Assembly: GCA_903837495.1 (NCBI GenBank)
Contig: CAILUT010000043.1
Location: 40,586-104,585 of the forward strand
DNA from: an uncultured Flavobacteriales bacterium
GTDB taxonomy: Bacteria > Bacteroidota > Bacteroidia > CAIKAF01
Length of the DNA stretch: 64,000 nucleotides
Direction of reading: 5' to 3'
How positions within the stretch are numbered: the first letter of the stretch is position 1; every line of letters starts with the position of its first letter. The notes below the pieces were generated by a model. It was not told where the DNA came from. It worked only from the letters and a program-made list of their open reading frames with translations, and did not search any database. Of this stretch, positions 18,284 through 27,756 are shown one piece after another. A program made the translations under genes and the position numbers.

Positions 18284-19079
18284 GCTTGATTGATTTTAAT
18301 ACATGAAGCATTTCGCTCTGAATCTGGGCCGAAGCCGAGGCTACTATTGAGGGCCCTTGCAACCAATTCTGATCGCCCAAATGGCTGCACACTTCTCCCC
18401 CAGCCTCTTTAACAATCAAAGCCCCTGCCGCTACATCCCAAGGTTTTAAGCCAAACTCGTAAAACGCTTCGTACCTACCCTCGGCTACATGCACCAAGTC
18501 CAATGCAGCACTTCCAAACCGGCGCAACCCGCGTGTTTTTTTCATGAATTGAGGAATCAGTTCGCCCAGATAGTCTGCATGTTCAAATTGATTCACAGGA
18601 AATCCGGTTGCAATTAGAGCGTCTTCAAAGTGGGCACAGGTGGAAATGCCAATCGGCTGCCGTTGACAAAACGCGCCTTTACCCAAATGTGCTTCAAACA
18701 GGCGCCCCCTCTCCACCTCATGCACAAACCCCGCCACAACAACTCCATTTTCTATCAATGCTACACTTATGGCATAATGGGGTATTCCATGCATAAAATT
18801 GGTGGTGCCATCTAAGGGGTCAACCAACCAATACGAGCCAGATTCTATGCTTTCTTTTCCGCCTTCTTCTCCCCAAAAACCAATTTCTACATCTAAAGCC
18901 ACCAAGCCTTTTTTCAATTGGGCTTCTGCATTCCGGTCAACAAACGAAACCAAATCATGCAGCCCTTTTCGCTCTATTCTAGAAGCATCAAACTCCTTAA
19001 ATTCCTGTGAAAGATAGACAGCAACCTGGTTTAGGGTTCCGCGTACATTTGCCCAAAATGAATCTGGGCGATTTACCAT
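18276..19079 (-). CDS. Inositol monophosphatase family protein
   Basis: Encodes 267 residues with all metal-site motifs: 'FWGEEGG' (E71), 'WLVDPLDGTTNF' (D87, D90) and 'WDVAAGALIVKEAGG' (D215). The family removes phosphate from inositol-1-phosphate or related sugar/nucleotide phosphates with Mg2+; the true substrate is unknown. It overlaps lgt upstream by seven bases and the NfeD-like gene downstream by eight, showing a tightly packed operon. Confidence 0.9.
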   Translation of the reverse strand: MVNRPDSFWANVRGTLNQVAVYLSQEFKEFDASRIERKGLHDLVSFVDRNAEAQLKKGLVALDVEIGFWGEEGGKESIESGSYWLVDPLDGTTNFMHGIPHYAISVALIENGVVVAGFVHEVERGRLFEAHLGKGAFCQRQPIGISTCAHFEDALIATGFPVNQFEHADYLGELIPQFMKKTRGLRRFGSAALDLVHVAEGRYEAFYEFGLKPWDVAAGALIVKEAGGEVCSHLGDQNWLQGPSIVASASAQIQSEMLHVLKSIKHA

Positions 19080-20371
19080 TTCAACAACTTAGATTCCCAT
19101 TTTTTAGCCATGAACACTCCAGTGGTTCCTAAGCCTATCAAGGCAAAAGCAATCAATTCGGCTTGGGTCAGGTTCATTCCCAGCAACCGAAATTCGGCAT
19201 TTACCCGTATTTGCTCAATCAGCAACCGTTCTAAGCCATTCATGATTAAATACATAAAGAACATTTGCCCTGCCACTTTAAAGCGGTTTCGAAACAACCA
19301 CAGGCCTAAAAATAGCAAAGAGCCCATTAGAATTTCATACAGCATGGTCGGAAAAACAGGCAAGGGCAAACGCTTGCAATAGGTCATGTGCGGCGGGCAA
19401 TTTTGAATGTCTATGCCTTGCCGGTTTACGTTGTGTGGAAAATCAAAGGCAAACATCCAATCCGGCAAAAAAGACAATGCCCCTGGCTTCGGAAAATAGG
19501 CATGGTCAACCCCCTCAGGCGTTTCCGAATCAAAATAATAATAGTACCCTGTTGCAGCCAAATCGGTCTTAAATTGTTCGGCCGGAACCAAACTGTACTT
19601 CCGATTTTCATCAATTCGATACGCCGAATTAACGATGCCCCAGTCTCCGTCGCCCGACAAAAAGCAACCCATGCGTCCTACCGCATACGCCAAAATCAAG
19701 CCCGGGGCTACAGCGTCTGCCAAATGGATCAGCGCAAATTTTCGCTTTCGGGCGATGTACCAAACCCCCAAAAATCCACCGATCAAACCTCCGTAAAAGG
19801 TCAGACCTGAGGTGGAAAAAAACGACCCGATGGGGTCTTGAAAAAACTCGGCAGGATATTCCAAATTGTGAAACACCTTGGCTCCTAGTATCCCAAAAAT
19901 GGCAGCATACATGGTAATCTGACCTACCATTTCATAGGGCCTAAGCTGCACTATTTTATCCTCAGGAGTTGGCAATTGCTTCCGCTTCACCTCTCGGTAC
20001 CTCAACCATGCAAAAACAGCCCCTACTGCCAAACCCGCAATCCAATTTCCCTGAAACGACAATATATACCCCTGTGGGTCTGCCTTAAACAATTCAGCTT
20101 CGGTAACAAATCCCAGCAATTTAAAGCCAATAAAAAATCCAGTCAAACCCTGTAAGGCTAAATCCAAGGTATTGGGCCCCTCGCCAATCCGTTGTTTTAC
20201 TGGAAATGGCTTTACCAGCCCCAATTGCTCTTTCCGCTTTAATTCTTGCCCTAAAACCCAGGCAGCAGATAAAAAAGCGAGAGCCACCATGGCTCCAAAC
20301 GAAGGTGGAAATTCCAACGAAAACGTGGTTCCAAATACATAGTTCAACAAGTAGTTTAGTGTTGGAAACAT
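19073..20371 (-). CDS. lgt: Prolipoprotein diacylglyceryl transferase
   Basis: Encodes 432 residues from ATG 20371 (an in-frame start at 20419 would enter the mtaB gene). Multi-pass membrane protein with 'GLTFYGGLIGGFLGVWYIARK' and 'AYAVGRMGCFLSGDGDWG', the signature of Lgt. It moves diacylglycerol from phosphatidylglycerol onto the lipobox Cys of prelipoproteins, serving the lipoproteins in this window. The position of the E. coli catalytic-region His (HGG) is Tyr here. A large periplasmic insertion (about residues 215-295) separates membrane segments; both are, to my knowledge, features of Bacteroidota Lgt. Confidence 0.88.
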   Translation of the reverse strand: MFPTLNYLLNYVFGTTFSLEFPPSFGAMVALAFLSAAWVLGQELKRKEQLGLVKPFPVKQRIGEGPNTLDLALQGLTGFFIGFKLLGFVTEAELFKADPQGYILSFQGNWIAGLAVGAVFAWLRYREVKRKQLPTPEDKIVQLRPYEMVGQITMYAAIFGILGAKVFHNLEYPAEFFQDPIGSFFSTSGLTFYGGLIGGFLGVWYIARKRKFALIHLADAVAPGLILAYAVGRMGCFLSGDGDWGIVNSAYRIDENRKYSLVPAEQFKTDLAATGYYYYFDSETPEGVDHAYFPKPGALSFLPDWMFAFDFPHNVNRQGIDIQNCPPHMTYCKRLPLPVFPTMLYEILMGSLLFLGLWLFRNRFKVAGQMFFMYLIMNGLERLLIEQIRVNAEFRLLGMNLTQAELIAFALIGLGTTGVFMAKKWESKLLKW

Positions 20372-20382
20372 GGGCTGATTTT

Positions 20383-21711
20383 TTATTCGGTGGTTTGTTT
20401 GGGTTGATTTATATGACAAGCTTCGACATCCATGTGCCCTGTTTTTGGATCAATCTGAACCAATCGAACCTGCTGCAAGCTATGGCTGTATAAGGGGTCG
20501 TAGACCGCTCTGACCCGAACGTAGTTCTCAGAATACCCCAACATACTCCCGTCCCGTTCGCTGCCCTCCCACAATACACTGCGTAGGCTTCCAATTTGTT
20601 CAGAATAAAACCGATTTCGCATAAATTCTGACTCCTGCCTCAAAAGCCGGTTTCGCTTTTTTCGCTCGGCTAAAGGCACCTTTCCATCCAACCGAATTGC
20701 CGTGGTATTTTCCCTTTCGCTGTAGGTAAATACATGCAAATAATCCACAGGCAAACTGTGCAAAAACGCTTGGGTATCTTGAAACAATCCATCGGTTTCG
20801 CCGGGGAATCCAACAATCACATCTACCCCTATACAGGCTTCAGGCATGCGTGATTTTATCAAATGAACCCGCTCCGCATACAATTCAGTTCGATACCTGC
20901 GGCGCATTCGCTCCAATATGGCATCGCTTCCCGATTGCAATGGCAAATGAAAATGAGGCACAAAGCGCTGGCTTTGGGCTAAATATTCTATCAAATCAGC
21001 CGTCAATAAATTCGGCTCTATGCTCGATATCCGAAACCGAACCTCCAGGTCTAGCTGATCCAGCTGCCGAACCAAATCTTCAAAATGCTCACCGGTCGTT
21101 TTTCCAAAATCTCCAATGTTAACCCCCGTCAATACCAGCTCTTTAACTCCCTGACTTGCCGCTTCCTTAGCCTGATTCAAAACCTCGGCGATAGAGGGAT
21201 TCCGACTTCTGCCTCTGGCCAATGGAATGGTGCAAAAAGCACAGAAATAATCGCAGCCATCTTGCACCTTCAAAAATGTTCGGGTACGGTCTCCAAACGA
21301 AAAAGAAGACACAAAATCTCGGGTTTCTTTTATTGGACTGCGTTCGATTTTGGGCCTAAAACCCGCGGATTCTTCCAAAATCGACGTGTAATGGCCCACC
21401 TCAAATTTCTCCTTGGCCCCAATAATTTTGGTTACACCCGGTATTTGTTCTATTTCCTCAGGCTTTAATTGGGCATAACAGCCTATCACCACTACCTTTG
21501 CCCCTGGATTCGCCTGCAAAGCCTCCTCTACCACTTTTCGACATTTTCGGTCGGCATGTTCCGTTACGGAACAACTGTTTATCACATATAGGTCGGCCGC
21601 AGATTGAAATTCCACACGCTCTACCCCAACTTCGGCTAATTTTCGAGCCAAAGTCGAGGTTTCAGCAAAATTTAATTTGCAGCCCAGCGTGTAATATGCC
21701 GCCGTCTTCAT
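20383..21711 (-). CDS. mtaB: tRNA t6A37 methylthiotransferase MtaB
   Basis: Encodes 442 residues. The N-terminal UPF0004 domain carries C11, C47 and C78 for the auxiliary 4Fe-4S cluster. The radical-SAM triad is C153-x3-C157-x2-C160 in 'DGCDYFCAFCTIP'. 'VDVIVGFPGETD' and a C-terminal TRAM-like segment follow. MtaB adds a methylthio group to t6A37 of tRNA; 'LNFAETS' and 'NSCSVTEHAD' favour MtaB over MiaB and RimO. It lies 12 bp before lgt and has its own promoter box. Confidence 0.9.
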   Translation of the reverse strand: MKTAAYYTLGCKLNFAETSTLARKLAEVGVERVEFQSAADLYVINSCSVTEHADRKCRKVVEEALQANPGAKVVVIGCYAQLKPEEIEQIPGVTKIIGAKEKFEVGHYTSILEESAGFRPKIERSPIKETRDFVSSFSFGDRTRTFLKVQDGCDYFCAFCTIPLARGRSRNPSIAEVLNQAKEAASQGVKELVLTGVNIGDFGKTTGEHFEDLVRQLDQLDLEVRFRISSIEPNLLTADLIEYLAQSQRFVPHFHLPLQSGSDAILERMRRRYRTELYAERVHLIKSRMPEACIGVDVIVGFPGETDGLFQDTQAFLHSLPVDYLHVFTYSERENTTAIRLDGKVPLAERKKRNRLLRQESEFMRNRFYSEQIGSLRSVLWEGSERDGSMLGYSENYVRVRAVYDPLYSHSLQQVRLVQIDPKTGHMDVEACHINQPKQTTE

Positions 21712-21716
21712 GCCCT

Positions 21717-21724
21717 CAAAGGTA
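21717..21724 (-). promoter_or_regulatory. -7 box five nt before the mtaB ATG
   Basis: Minus-strand TACCTTTG, followed by AGGGC and the ATG at 21711. The mRNA leader would be zero to two bases. It probably drives mtaB-lgt-phosphatase-NfeD-lepB-WbqC. Confidence 0.5.
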
Positions 21725-21737
21725 AAGTTTTATACCC

Positions 21738-22466
21738 TTACAGGTCAAATTGTTTGGAAATATAACCTTGTACTTCATCTTGAGCCTGCCATGGCAACAT
21801 ATGCCCCTTACCATCAATGCAAAGGCCATAGGCCCCAACTTCCGAAATCTCCTCTTCCAGCATTTTTGGCTCAAGCATGGCATCGGCCGAACCATAAATG
21901 TAATGCACCTTTGATTTCCACTTTTCTACCGTCTCCTTGTGGCAATTCCTTTCTTTCAATCCGCTTAATACGCGTTGCATCAACTCCGGATTCAAGCCTT
22001 TCATTTGCCTACGCAACAACCTTCCCTCGGGCCTTTTTAGCCAATAAAGCTCTGGCTGAAACAAAGACTGAATAAACATCCGAAAATAGGCTTCTGGATT
22101 TGCACCCAACATGGCTATGGCCTGCTCCCTGTTCTGCTTCCTTTTTTCTGTATCGGCCGAGGCATAGGAATTAACCAATACAATACCGGCTACTTTTAAA
22201 GGATACCGATGCAGATACTCCAAGGCTACGTAGCCGCCCATGCTATGCCCCACCAACAAAAACGGCCCCGCATTTCCCATCAAATGCTCCTGCAACCAAT
22301 CCGCATACGCTGGAATTCCAAAGCTAAAATCAGCCGACGCTGGATTGCCACCAAACCCTGGCAAATCCAGACAAATGGCATGTCGAAAGGCTTCTGTGCA
22401 CTTCCAACTCTGCCACATGAACGAAGATTCATTTAAACCATGAATCAATACAGGAACCGGCGTCAA
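21738..22466 (-). CDS. Alpha/beta hydrolase
   Basis: Encodes 242 residues with the hydrolase nucleophile elbow 'GHSMGG' (S75), an oxyanion start 'VLIHGLNESSFMW', 'DLPGFGG', and a late 'DGKGHMLPWQ' His. No signal peptide, so cytoplasmic. The substrate cannot be assigned. The start is TTG at 22466, two bases after the stop of the T9SS gene upstream; no ATG fits the family N-terminus. It ends 26 bp before mtaB. Confidence 0.85.
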   Translation of the reverse strand: MTPVPVLIHGLNESSFMWQSWKCTEAFRHAICLDLPGFGGNPASADFSFGIPAYADWLQEHLMGNAGPFLLVGHSMGGYVALEYLHRYPLKVAGIVLVNSYASADTEKRKQNREQAIAMLGANPEAYFRMFIQSLFQPELYWLKRPEGRLLRRQMKGLNPELMQRVLSGLKERNCHKETVEKWKSKVHYIYGSADAMLEPKMLEEEISEVGAYGLCIDGKGHMLPWQAQDEVQGYISKQFDL

Positions 22467-22468
22467 TT

Positions 22469-24931
22469 CTACTGCTTTATAAACGAAACCGTACCTACTG
22501 CCGCCTCTGTATCCAAGCAGCGTATAAAATACCGGCCCTGCGGCAAACCTTCAAGAGGTATAAATCCAGGAACAACTGTCATTTTTCCCGACTGCAACCG
22601 CTGCCCTTGCATGTTTACAATTTCAAAACGGCTTCCTGGAGCTATGCCATCAATCCACAACCGATTGCCGGCCGGATTTGGCCAACATTTCACCTGAACT
22701 TTTGTTCCCGACATGCTCGATATGGGCGCCTCTAAGGTTCCCGAAAAAATTCCCCTACCATGCGAAAACACAAACAATCGACCGTCGCTGCGCATCCGTA
22801 GCTGATGAATACTAACCATGGGGATCTGATTCTCGGCCAACCAATGTTGCCCCCCATCCGTCGTGTAGTACAATCCATAGTCGGTGGCCGCAAACAATAT
22901 CTGCTCGCTCCAAGGACTCACCTCTATACTGTTCACGGGCAATCCCAACGGAAAATCTCCCGTTATATCGGTCCACACTGGGCTTGCATTGGCTTGTGTT
23001 ACCTTCCACATCATGGGGCCTGTACTGTAGGTGCTAAATCCAATAAACAAGGTATGGGTATCTACCGGCGAAGCCTTGATGCAGCTCATAAATTTTCCAG
23101 CCATGCTGCTGGGAATCGTTCCAGATAGGTTGTCCTCGTCCCCCGCTACCGAACCATAAGCATCTAAAACCCGGTAAAATTTTCCTGTTCCCCCAAAATA
23201 AATCGAAGGGTACACCTCGTTGGTTACCCCTATGGCATATAAATTCGCAACGGGTGCCGTTATCGGAAACCACAAAGACCCCCGACTAATGCTCATCCAA
23301 GCCCGAAAACGCGTTACAAAATACAGCTGATCCCCATCCAATGGATTTCCTTCAAAGGGAGAAATGAACCAGGTGTCTTCATCCACATTGTCGTCAAAAT
23401 CCGAATCCAACCCATTTAATATGTAATCAAAATCCGGAAATTGCTCATGAATGTTGTCCGACCTCAGCAAATGTCCATTTTGCCACGACACATAACCTAC
23501 GTTGTTTATTTGCTGATGCTTAAAGGCAAAACCTCCGTCACCACCAAACAACTTTTTGGTTCCTCCAAAAACTTGCTGCCCTTGGTGTGTTCCATTGTCT
23601 TGGGTTCCCCCTATGTAGGTTTGTCCTGTTGGCCAATAGGTCCCAGCATAAAACTGTGTGATTCGATACCCTTCATTCAACGATTGTACAAAGGCGGTAT
23701 TGACTTGCTGAAAGGTGTACCTGTACAATCCTCCATCGTTGTAGGCCACAAATACATTGTTTTGACCCGGCAAAAAAGTAAATCCATGGTAATCTGCATG
23801 GCTGTCGGGCAATTCATCCCAGGTTGTTCCCCCATCGGTACTAAATCCAGAGGTTACCGACCCCACCAATATTCGAGCGGCATTCAGCGGGTCCACCTCT
23901 AAAGCCAAACAATACCAAGGGAAATAAAATCGAATGCCAAAGCCCGATGGATTTCCACGCAAGTTCCAACTTCCACCCGCATCCGTTGTTCGATATACCC
24001 CAACAACATCGTCTCCATTGGAATTTTCTAAAATGGCGTACCATGTTGAACTGTCTGATGGAGCCACCGCCATTTCAATGCGCCTAAAATTGGGCGGCAA
24101 CCCGGCCGAACTCAATACAAAACTCCCCGAAGCCCCAGTATAAGAACGGTAAACGCCCTGCCCATGCACCCCTATAACAACGGTTCCCGAGGCTAAAACA
24201 TGCAAATCGGTAACGTTCGAATTCCCAAAAACCTGCTCGAACTGCTGTCCCTGATTTTGTGTTCTCCAAAGCCCCCCCGTCGCCGTTGCCACATAAAACG
24301 TACCTGAATCCACCGGCGAAAATAAAATCCGCCAAGCATATAAAAAAGGGGAAACTCCCGAACCCGGTATGAGCTGAAAAGATTGGGCATCGTCCCAGCT
24401 TTCAAAAATACCGGCTCCCGGAATCCCGGCCGAGTTGCCCGCCGGCTCCCCCGAACAATATACCCAGTGGTTCGGATTAAAAGGGTCTTGGGCCAATCCC
24501 GTTACCGATAAATTCGCTGCATCGTCTTGAACCGGATTCCACGAAAACCCCGAACTGTTGCTTTCCCAAATGCCTCCGCTGATTCCCGCCGCCAAATACC
24601 GCGAACTGTCCCGAACATCTATGCAAAAGGCCCTGGTTCTTCCCCCTACATTCCCCGGCCCCAATTCCGTTAAATCACCTAAAATCCCCCCCGATTTCAT
24701 GCTGCGCACCTCCATGGCACTTTGCCTGGCCAAACGCATCTTCTCCACATCATCAAAGCCACCCGTTAATCCGCGCATTTCTCGCCACTGATTCAACCAA
24801 TCCGGATTCATCGGCTCCCCTTTGGGCTTTTCTGGCTTTGAATGCCCCCCTTTTATGACAAGCTGCGGCAGCAAAAGCACAATGCCCATCAGCAAGGCAA
24901 ACCCAATTCCTACTTTTTCCTTTTTCTTCAT
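22469..24931 (-). CDS. T9SS type A secreted BNR/YVTN-like beta-propeller protein
   Basis: Encodes 820 residues from ATG 24931. A TTG six bases upstream (24937) lies inside the promoter box and is unlikely. N-terminal signal anchor (about 6-25), then many sialidase/sortilin-like blades ('TTDAGGSWN', 'STDGGTTWDEL', 'TTDGGQHWL', with Asp-box-like SxDxGxTW), and a C-terminal T9SS sorting domain ('CWPNPAGNRLWIDGI', 'GLPQGRYFIRC'). The protein is exported by the type IX system and processed at the cell surface. The ligand or enzyme activity is unknown; most such proteins lack proven catalysis. Confidence 0.88.
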   Translation of the reverse strand: MKKKEKVGIGFALLMGIVLLLPQLVIKGGHSKPEKPKGEPMNPDWLNQWREMRGLTGGFDDVEKMRLARQSAMEVRSMKSGGILGDLTELGPGNVGGRTRAFCIDVRDSSRYLAAGISGGIWESNSSGFSWNPVQDDAANLSVTGLAQDPFNPNHWVYCSGEPAGNSAGIPGAGIFESWDDAQSFQLIPGSGVSPFLYAWRILFSPVDSGTFYVATATGGLWRTQNQGQQFEQVFGNSNVTDLHVLASGTVVIGVHGQGVYRSYTGASGSFVLSSAGLPPNFRRIEMAVAPSDSSTWYAILENSNGDDVVGVYRTTDAGGSWNLRGNPSGFGIRFYFPWYCLALEVDPLNAARILVGSVTSGFSTDGGTTWDELPDSHADYHGFTFLPGQNNVFVAYNDGGLYRYTFQQVNTAFVQSLNEGYRITQFYAGTYWPTGQTYIGGTQDNGTHQGQQVFGGTKKLFGGDGGFAFKHQQINNVGYVSWQNGHLLRSDNIHEQFPDFDYILNGLDSDFDDNVDEDTWFISPFEGNPLDGDQLYFVTRFRAWMSISRGSLWFPITAPVANLYAIGVTNEVYPSIYFGGTGKFYRVLDAYGSVAGDEDNLSGTIPSSMAGKFMSCIKASPVDTHTLFIGFSTYSTGPMMWKVTQANASPVWTDITGDFPLGLPVNSIEVSPWSEQILFAATDYGLYYTTDGGQHWLAENQIPMVSIHQLRMRSDGRLFVFSHGRGIFSGTLEAPISSMSGTKVQVKCWPNPAGNRLWIDGIAPGSRFEIVNMQGQRLQSGKMTVVPGFIPLEGLPQGRYFIRCLDTEAAVGTVSFIKQ

Positions 24932-24934
24932 GCT

Positions 24935-24942
24935 CAAAGATA
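24935..24942 (-). promoter_or_regulatory. -7 box three nt before the ATG at 24931
   Basis: Minus-strand TATCTTTG, then AGC and ATG. It has the same three-base spacing as at rsmE and predicts a leaderless message. Confidence 0.5.
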
Positions 24943-25129
24943 CAACCCCAACCCAGCAAATAAAAGACAGAAAGGCAAACCCCTACCAATTTAAGCCCAA
25001 ATTCCAGCCTAAGAATTTGATTATTCAGCCAGCCCTCAATAAATTTAATCCCCTTGTTTACTTTTACAGCGCTACCCAGCCCCCAGTTTGAAAAACCATT
25101 AAAGCAATTTACCCAAAAAATACCCCCAA

Positions 25130-26362
25130 ATGGCCTCTCAAAAGACCCAAACCTGGTTGCTGATTCTGGTCGCTTCTCTTGGCTATTTTGTTGACATTTA
25201 CGACCTAATCCTTTTTCAGGTTGTCAAGGAAGCCAGCCTCATTGACCTTGGAATTACGGACGAAGTCCTCCGCAAATCCCACAAAATTTCTTTGTTCAAT
25301 TGGCAAATGTCAGGAATGCTCGTCGGTGGACTGGTTTGGGGTGTGCTGGGCGACAAACTCGGACGAATTAAAACCCTGTTTGGCAGCATTCTACTTTACA
25401 GCCTAGCCAACATCGCAAACGCCTATGTTTGGGATGTTCCCTCCTATGCCGCTGTTCGTTTTATGGCGGGCCTTGGACTCGCCGGTGAACTGGGCGCCGG
25501 CATTACCCTCATTAGCGAGGTTATGCACAAAGACAAACGCGGGTATGGAACCATGATTATGGTTACCTTCGGAGCCCTAGGTGCCGTTTTTGCTTACTTG
25601 GTAGCCGAAAGCTTCAGCAGCTGGAAATCAGCATATTGGGTCGGCGGACTCATGGGTTTGGCCCTCCTCGCTTTGCGCATCGGAACCATGGAAAGCGATA
25701 TGTTTAAAGCCGTTAAACACGAAAAAAACAGAGGCAATTTTTTCTTGCTCTTTCAATCCAAAGCCCGATTGCTGAAATACTTGGCATGCATTGGCATGGG
25801 ATTGCCCGTCTGGTTCGTCGTTGGTGTTTTAATTGCTCTCATTGATTCACACTTCTCCAAAGCTCTTCATTTCCCCCCTTCCATTCAGGTCGGTAAGGCC
25901 ATTATGTTTGTTTATATCGGCCTGTCGGTCGGCGATTTGCTGGCCGGACTACTCTCTCAATGGTTTAAATCTCGACTCAAAGTAGTTCTTGCTTACCTTA
26001 TTTTCTCGGCCATTATGTCGGCCATATACCTCAGTGGAAGCTTCGTTCAACATCAAAACTGGATTTACGGAATGAGCCTGCTTCTGGGCATCAGTACCGG
26101 CTATTGGGCTTTGTTTGTAACCGTTTCGGCCGAACAATTTGGCACCAACATTCGGTCCACAGTGGCCAATACCGTACCCAATTTTGTGCGCGGGGCAGTT
26201 GTGCCTATCACTTTGCTTTTCAAATACTTAGCTGAATCACCCCAGCTTGGAACCCGCGGCAGCGCCAGCATTGTTGGAATAATCTGCATCGGAATCGCCA
26301 TAATCAGCACCCTTTATTTGAAAGAATCTTTCGGTAAAGACCTGAATTTCAGCGAGAAGTAG
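25130..26362 (+). CDS. MFS transporter
   Basis: Encodes 410 residues with about 12 membrane segments. The loop 2-3 motif 'GVLGDKLGRIKTL' matches the MFS GxxxDRxGRR pattern, and 'FMAGLGLAGELGAGITLISE' resembles metabolite:H+ symporters. The third-loop motif is weak. The substrate is unknown. The start ATG at 25130 follows a weak TACTTTTA box at about 25058. The gene ends 11 bp before the T-rich head of repeat copy C. Confidence 0.88.
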   Translation: MASQKTQTWLLILVASLGYFVDIYDLILFQVVKEASLIDLGITDEVLRKSHKISLFNWQMSGMLVGGLVWGVLGDKLGRIKTLFGSILLYSLANIANAYVWDVPSYAAVRFMAGLGLAGELGAGITLISEVMHKDKRGYGTMIMVTFGALGAVFAYLVAESFSSWKSAYWVGGLMGLALLALRIGTMESDMFKAVKHEKNRGNFFLLFQSKARLLKYLACIGMGLPVWFVVGVLIALIDSHFSKALHFPPSIQVGKAIMFVYIGLSVGDLLAGLLSQWFKSRLKVVLAYLIFSAIMSAIYLSGSFVQHQNWIYGMSLLLGISTGYWALFVTVSAEQFGTNIRSTVANTVPNFVRGAVVPITLLFKYLAESPQLGTRGSASIVGIICIGIAIISTLYLKESFGKDLNFSEK

Positions 26363-26372
26363 TTGTTTTTTT

Positions 26373-26530
26373 CTTTTTTAGGGGCGGTTGCGGGCTTTCA
26401 GCACTTGTCCGCAGCCCGAAAGGGGGCAAAGCAGGGCAAAAAGGAGCTCCTAAAGTCGCTCTTTTTGCCCGGCTTTGCCATCCCTTTCGGGCTTTGCGGG
26501 CAAGTTGCTTCAATCCCTACCGCGGCCCTC
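26373..26530 (+). repeat. Interspersed structured repeat, copy C
   Basis: Element between the MFS gene and the RND operon. T-rich run, then GGGGCGG and CGGGCTTTC (26391-26399), TTGTCCGC, a long hairpin with arms 26412-26447 and 26458-26496, apical loop TCCTAAAGTC (26448-26457), and tail TTCAATCCCTACCGCGG. The loop is closed by AGC/GCT instead of GGC/GCC, a compensatory change. The rest of the 332 bp gap holds only the promoter of the next operon. Confidence 0.75.
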
Positions 26531-26656
26531 TCTTTCCTTCATTTTCTCTATACCAACGGACCTATGCTGCTTAAACACCCAGTTGAACTCTTAGGTTTAA
26601 CCCCAAGCAATTCCAAATTATCGTTAGGCAAACCTGTTATATACATGCCTTTCCCC

Positions 26657-26664
26657 TACCTTTG
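26657..26664 (+). promoter_or_regulatory. -7 box of the RND efflux operon
   Basis: TACCTTTG, 30 nt before the GTG start at 26695. Confidence 0.5.
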
Positions 26665-26694
26665 CAGCCTGTTTTATAAAGCAAAAAACCGCCG

Positions 26695-27756
26695 GTGAAA
26701 TCTTCCTTACGCATCTTAATTCCACTGTTTGCCATTTTGGGGGGATTGGCTCTGTACAAATGGATAAATACCCCGAAAACGGTAAGCAACCCTGCTCCAA
26801 CTCCCCCTTCCTCTCAACAAGGCTTCATCTGCTCTGCCCTTTCTCAAGCCACAACCATTGAATTCACGGGCGAACTTCTTCCTGTGCAATCTCTCTCCAT
26901 AATTCCTGAATTGTCGGGCAAAATTCAATCCGTTTTTGTTCAAGAAGGCGCAGCCGTTCAAACCAACCAAATCCTGATTCAACTCGATGACCAAGAATGG
27001 CTGGCCGCAAAAAACAAAGCAGAAGCCAATTACCAAATGGCAAACTCTAAAGCCGAACGTTTAAAACCGCTGGTCAGCAGCGGTTCCATCTCTCAACTTG
27101 ATTACGACGAGGCCTTTTACTCCGCTCAGCAACGAAAAGCAGAATTCGATTTGGCAAGCCTACACCTATCACGATGCAAAATTAAAGCCCCCTTCAACGG
27201 CAAAACATCTCTGTTTTCGTTGAGTCCCGGACAATTCGTAAAAGCCGGCGAACCCCTATTCAATCTGCTCAAAATTGACCAATTAGACCTTATGTTTCAA
27301 GTTCCAAGCAAATACCTGGGCAACATTCAAGCAGGCGATTCATTGTGGATGCAACTACCCAACAGCCCCCCCTTGTTTATTTTTGCCGATCGAATTTCTC
27401 CAAACCTCGACTCCGATTTCAGAAACAGCATGGTGAAAGCCCGAATTCAAAATCCGAACCAAAAGCTAAATCCAGGTTCTGTGGTCCAAGTTCTTTTAAA
27501 ACCCGAAAACCCGAACTCCATTTGGATCCCTGCTCAAGCCGTAGTTCCTCAGCTTCGAGGTTTCACTGTGGCTAAAATTGCATCTGGAACCGTTTCTTTT
27601 GTTCCTGTTTCCTTAGGTTCCCGCACCGACAATTCCGTTGAAATTACCTCTGGCTTGGTTCCGAACGATACGCTGCTTACCACCGGCCTTCTTCAATTAA
27701 AACCCGGCGATAAAGTTTCGGTTGTATTCCCCAGCAAAACCGCTCCAATCCCATGA
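26695..27756 (+). CDS. RND efflux periplasmic adaptor (membrane fusion protein)
   Basis: Encodes 353 residues starting with GTG at 26695. N-terminal membrane anchor (about 5-22), then the barrel-sandwich halves ('GKIQSVFVQEGAAVQTNQILIQLDD' and 'KAPFNGKTSLFSLSPGQFVKAGEPLF') around a coiled-coil hairpin (about 100-160), then the beta-barrel and membrane-proximal domains. It bridges the inner-membrane pump and the TolC-like channel. Its stop overlaps the pump ATG (ATGA). The substrate is unknown; lack of an HMA-type or metal motif favours a drug or lipid exporter. Confidence 0.9.
   Translation: MKSSLRILIPLFAILGGLALYKWINTPKTVSNPAPTPPSSQQGFICSALSQATTIEFTGELLPVQSLSIIPELSGKIQSVFVQEGAAVQTNQILIQLDDQEWLAAKNKAEANYQMANSKAERLKPLVSSGSISQLDYDEAFYSAQQRKAEFDLASLHLSRCKIKAPFNGKTSLFSLSPGQFVKAGEPLFNLLKIDQLDLMFQVPSKYLGNIQAGDSLWMQLPNSPPLFIFADRISPNLDSDFRNSMVKARIQNPNQKLNPGSVVQVLLKPENPNSIWIPAQAVVPQLRGFTVAKIASGTVSFVPVSLGSRTDNSVEITSGLVPNDTLLTTGLLQLKPGDKVSVVFPSKTAPIP

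Noticed and set aside
26363..26698. 111-codon ORF after the MFS gene
   Set aside because: It runs through repeat copy C and starts at the MFS stop; its protein has no domain features and depends on the repeat's composition.
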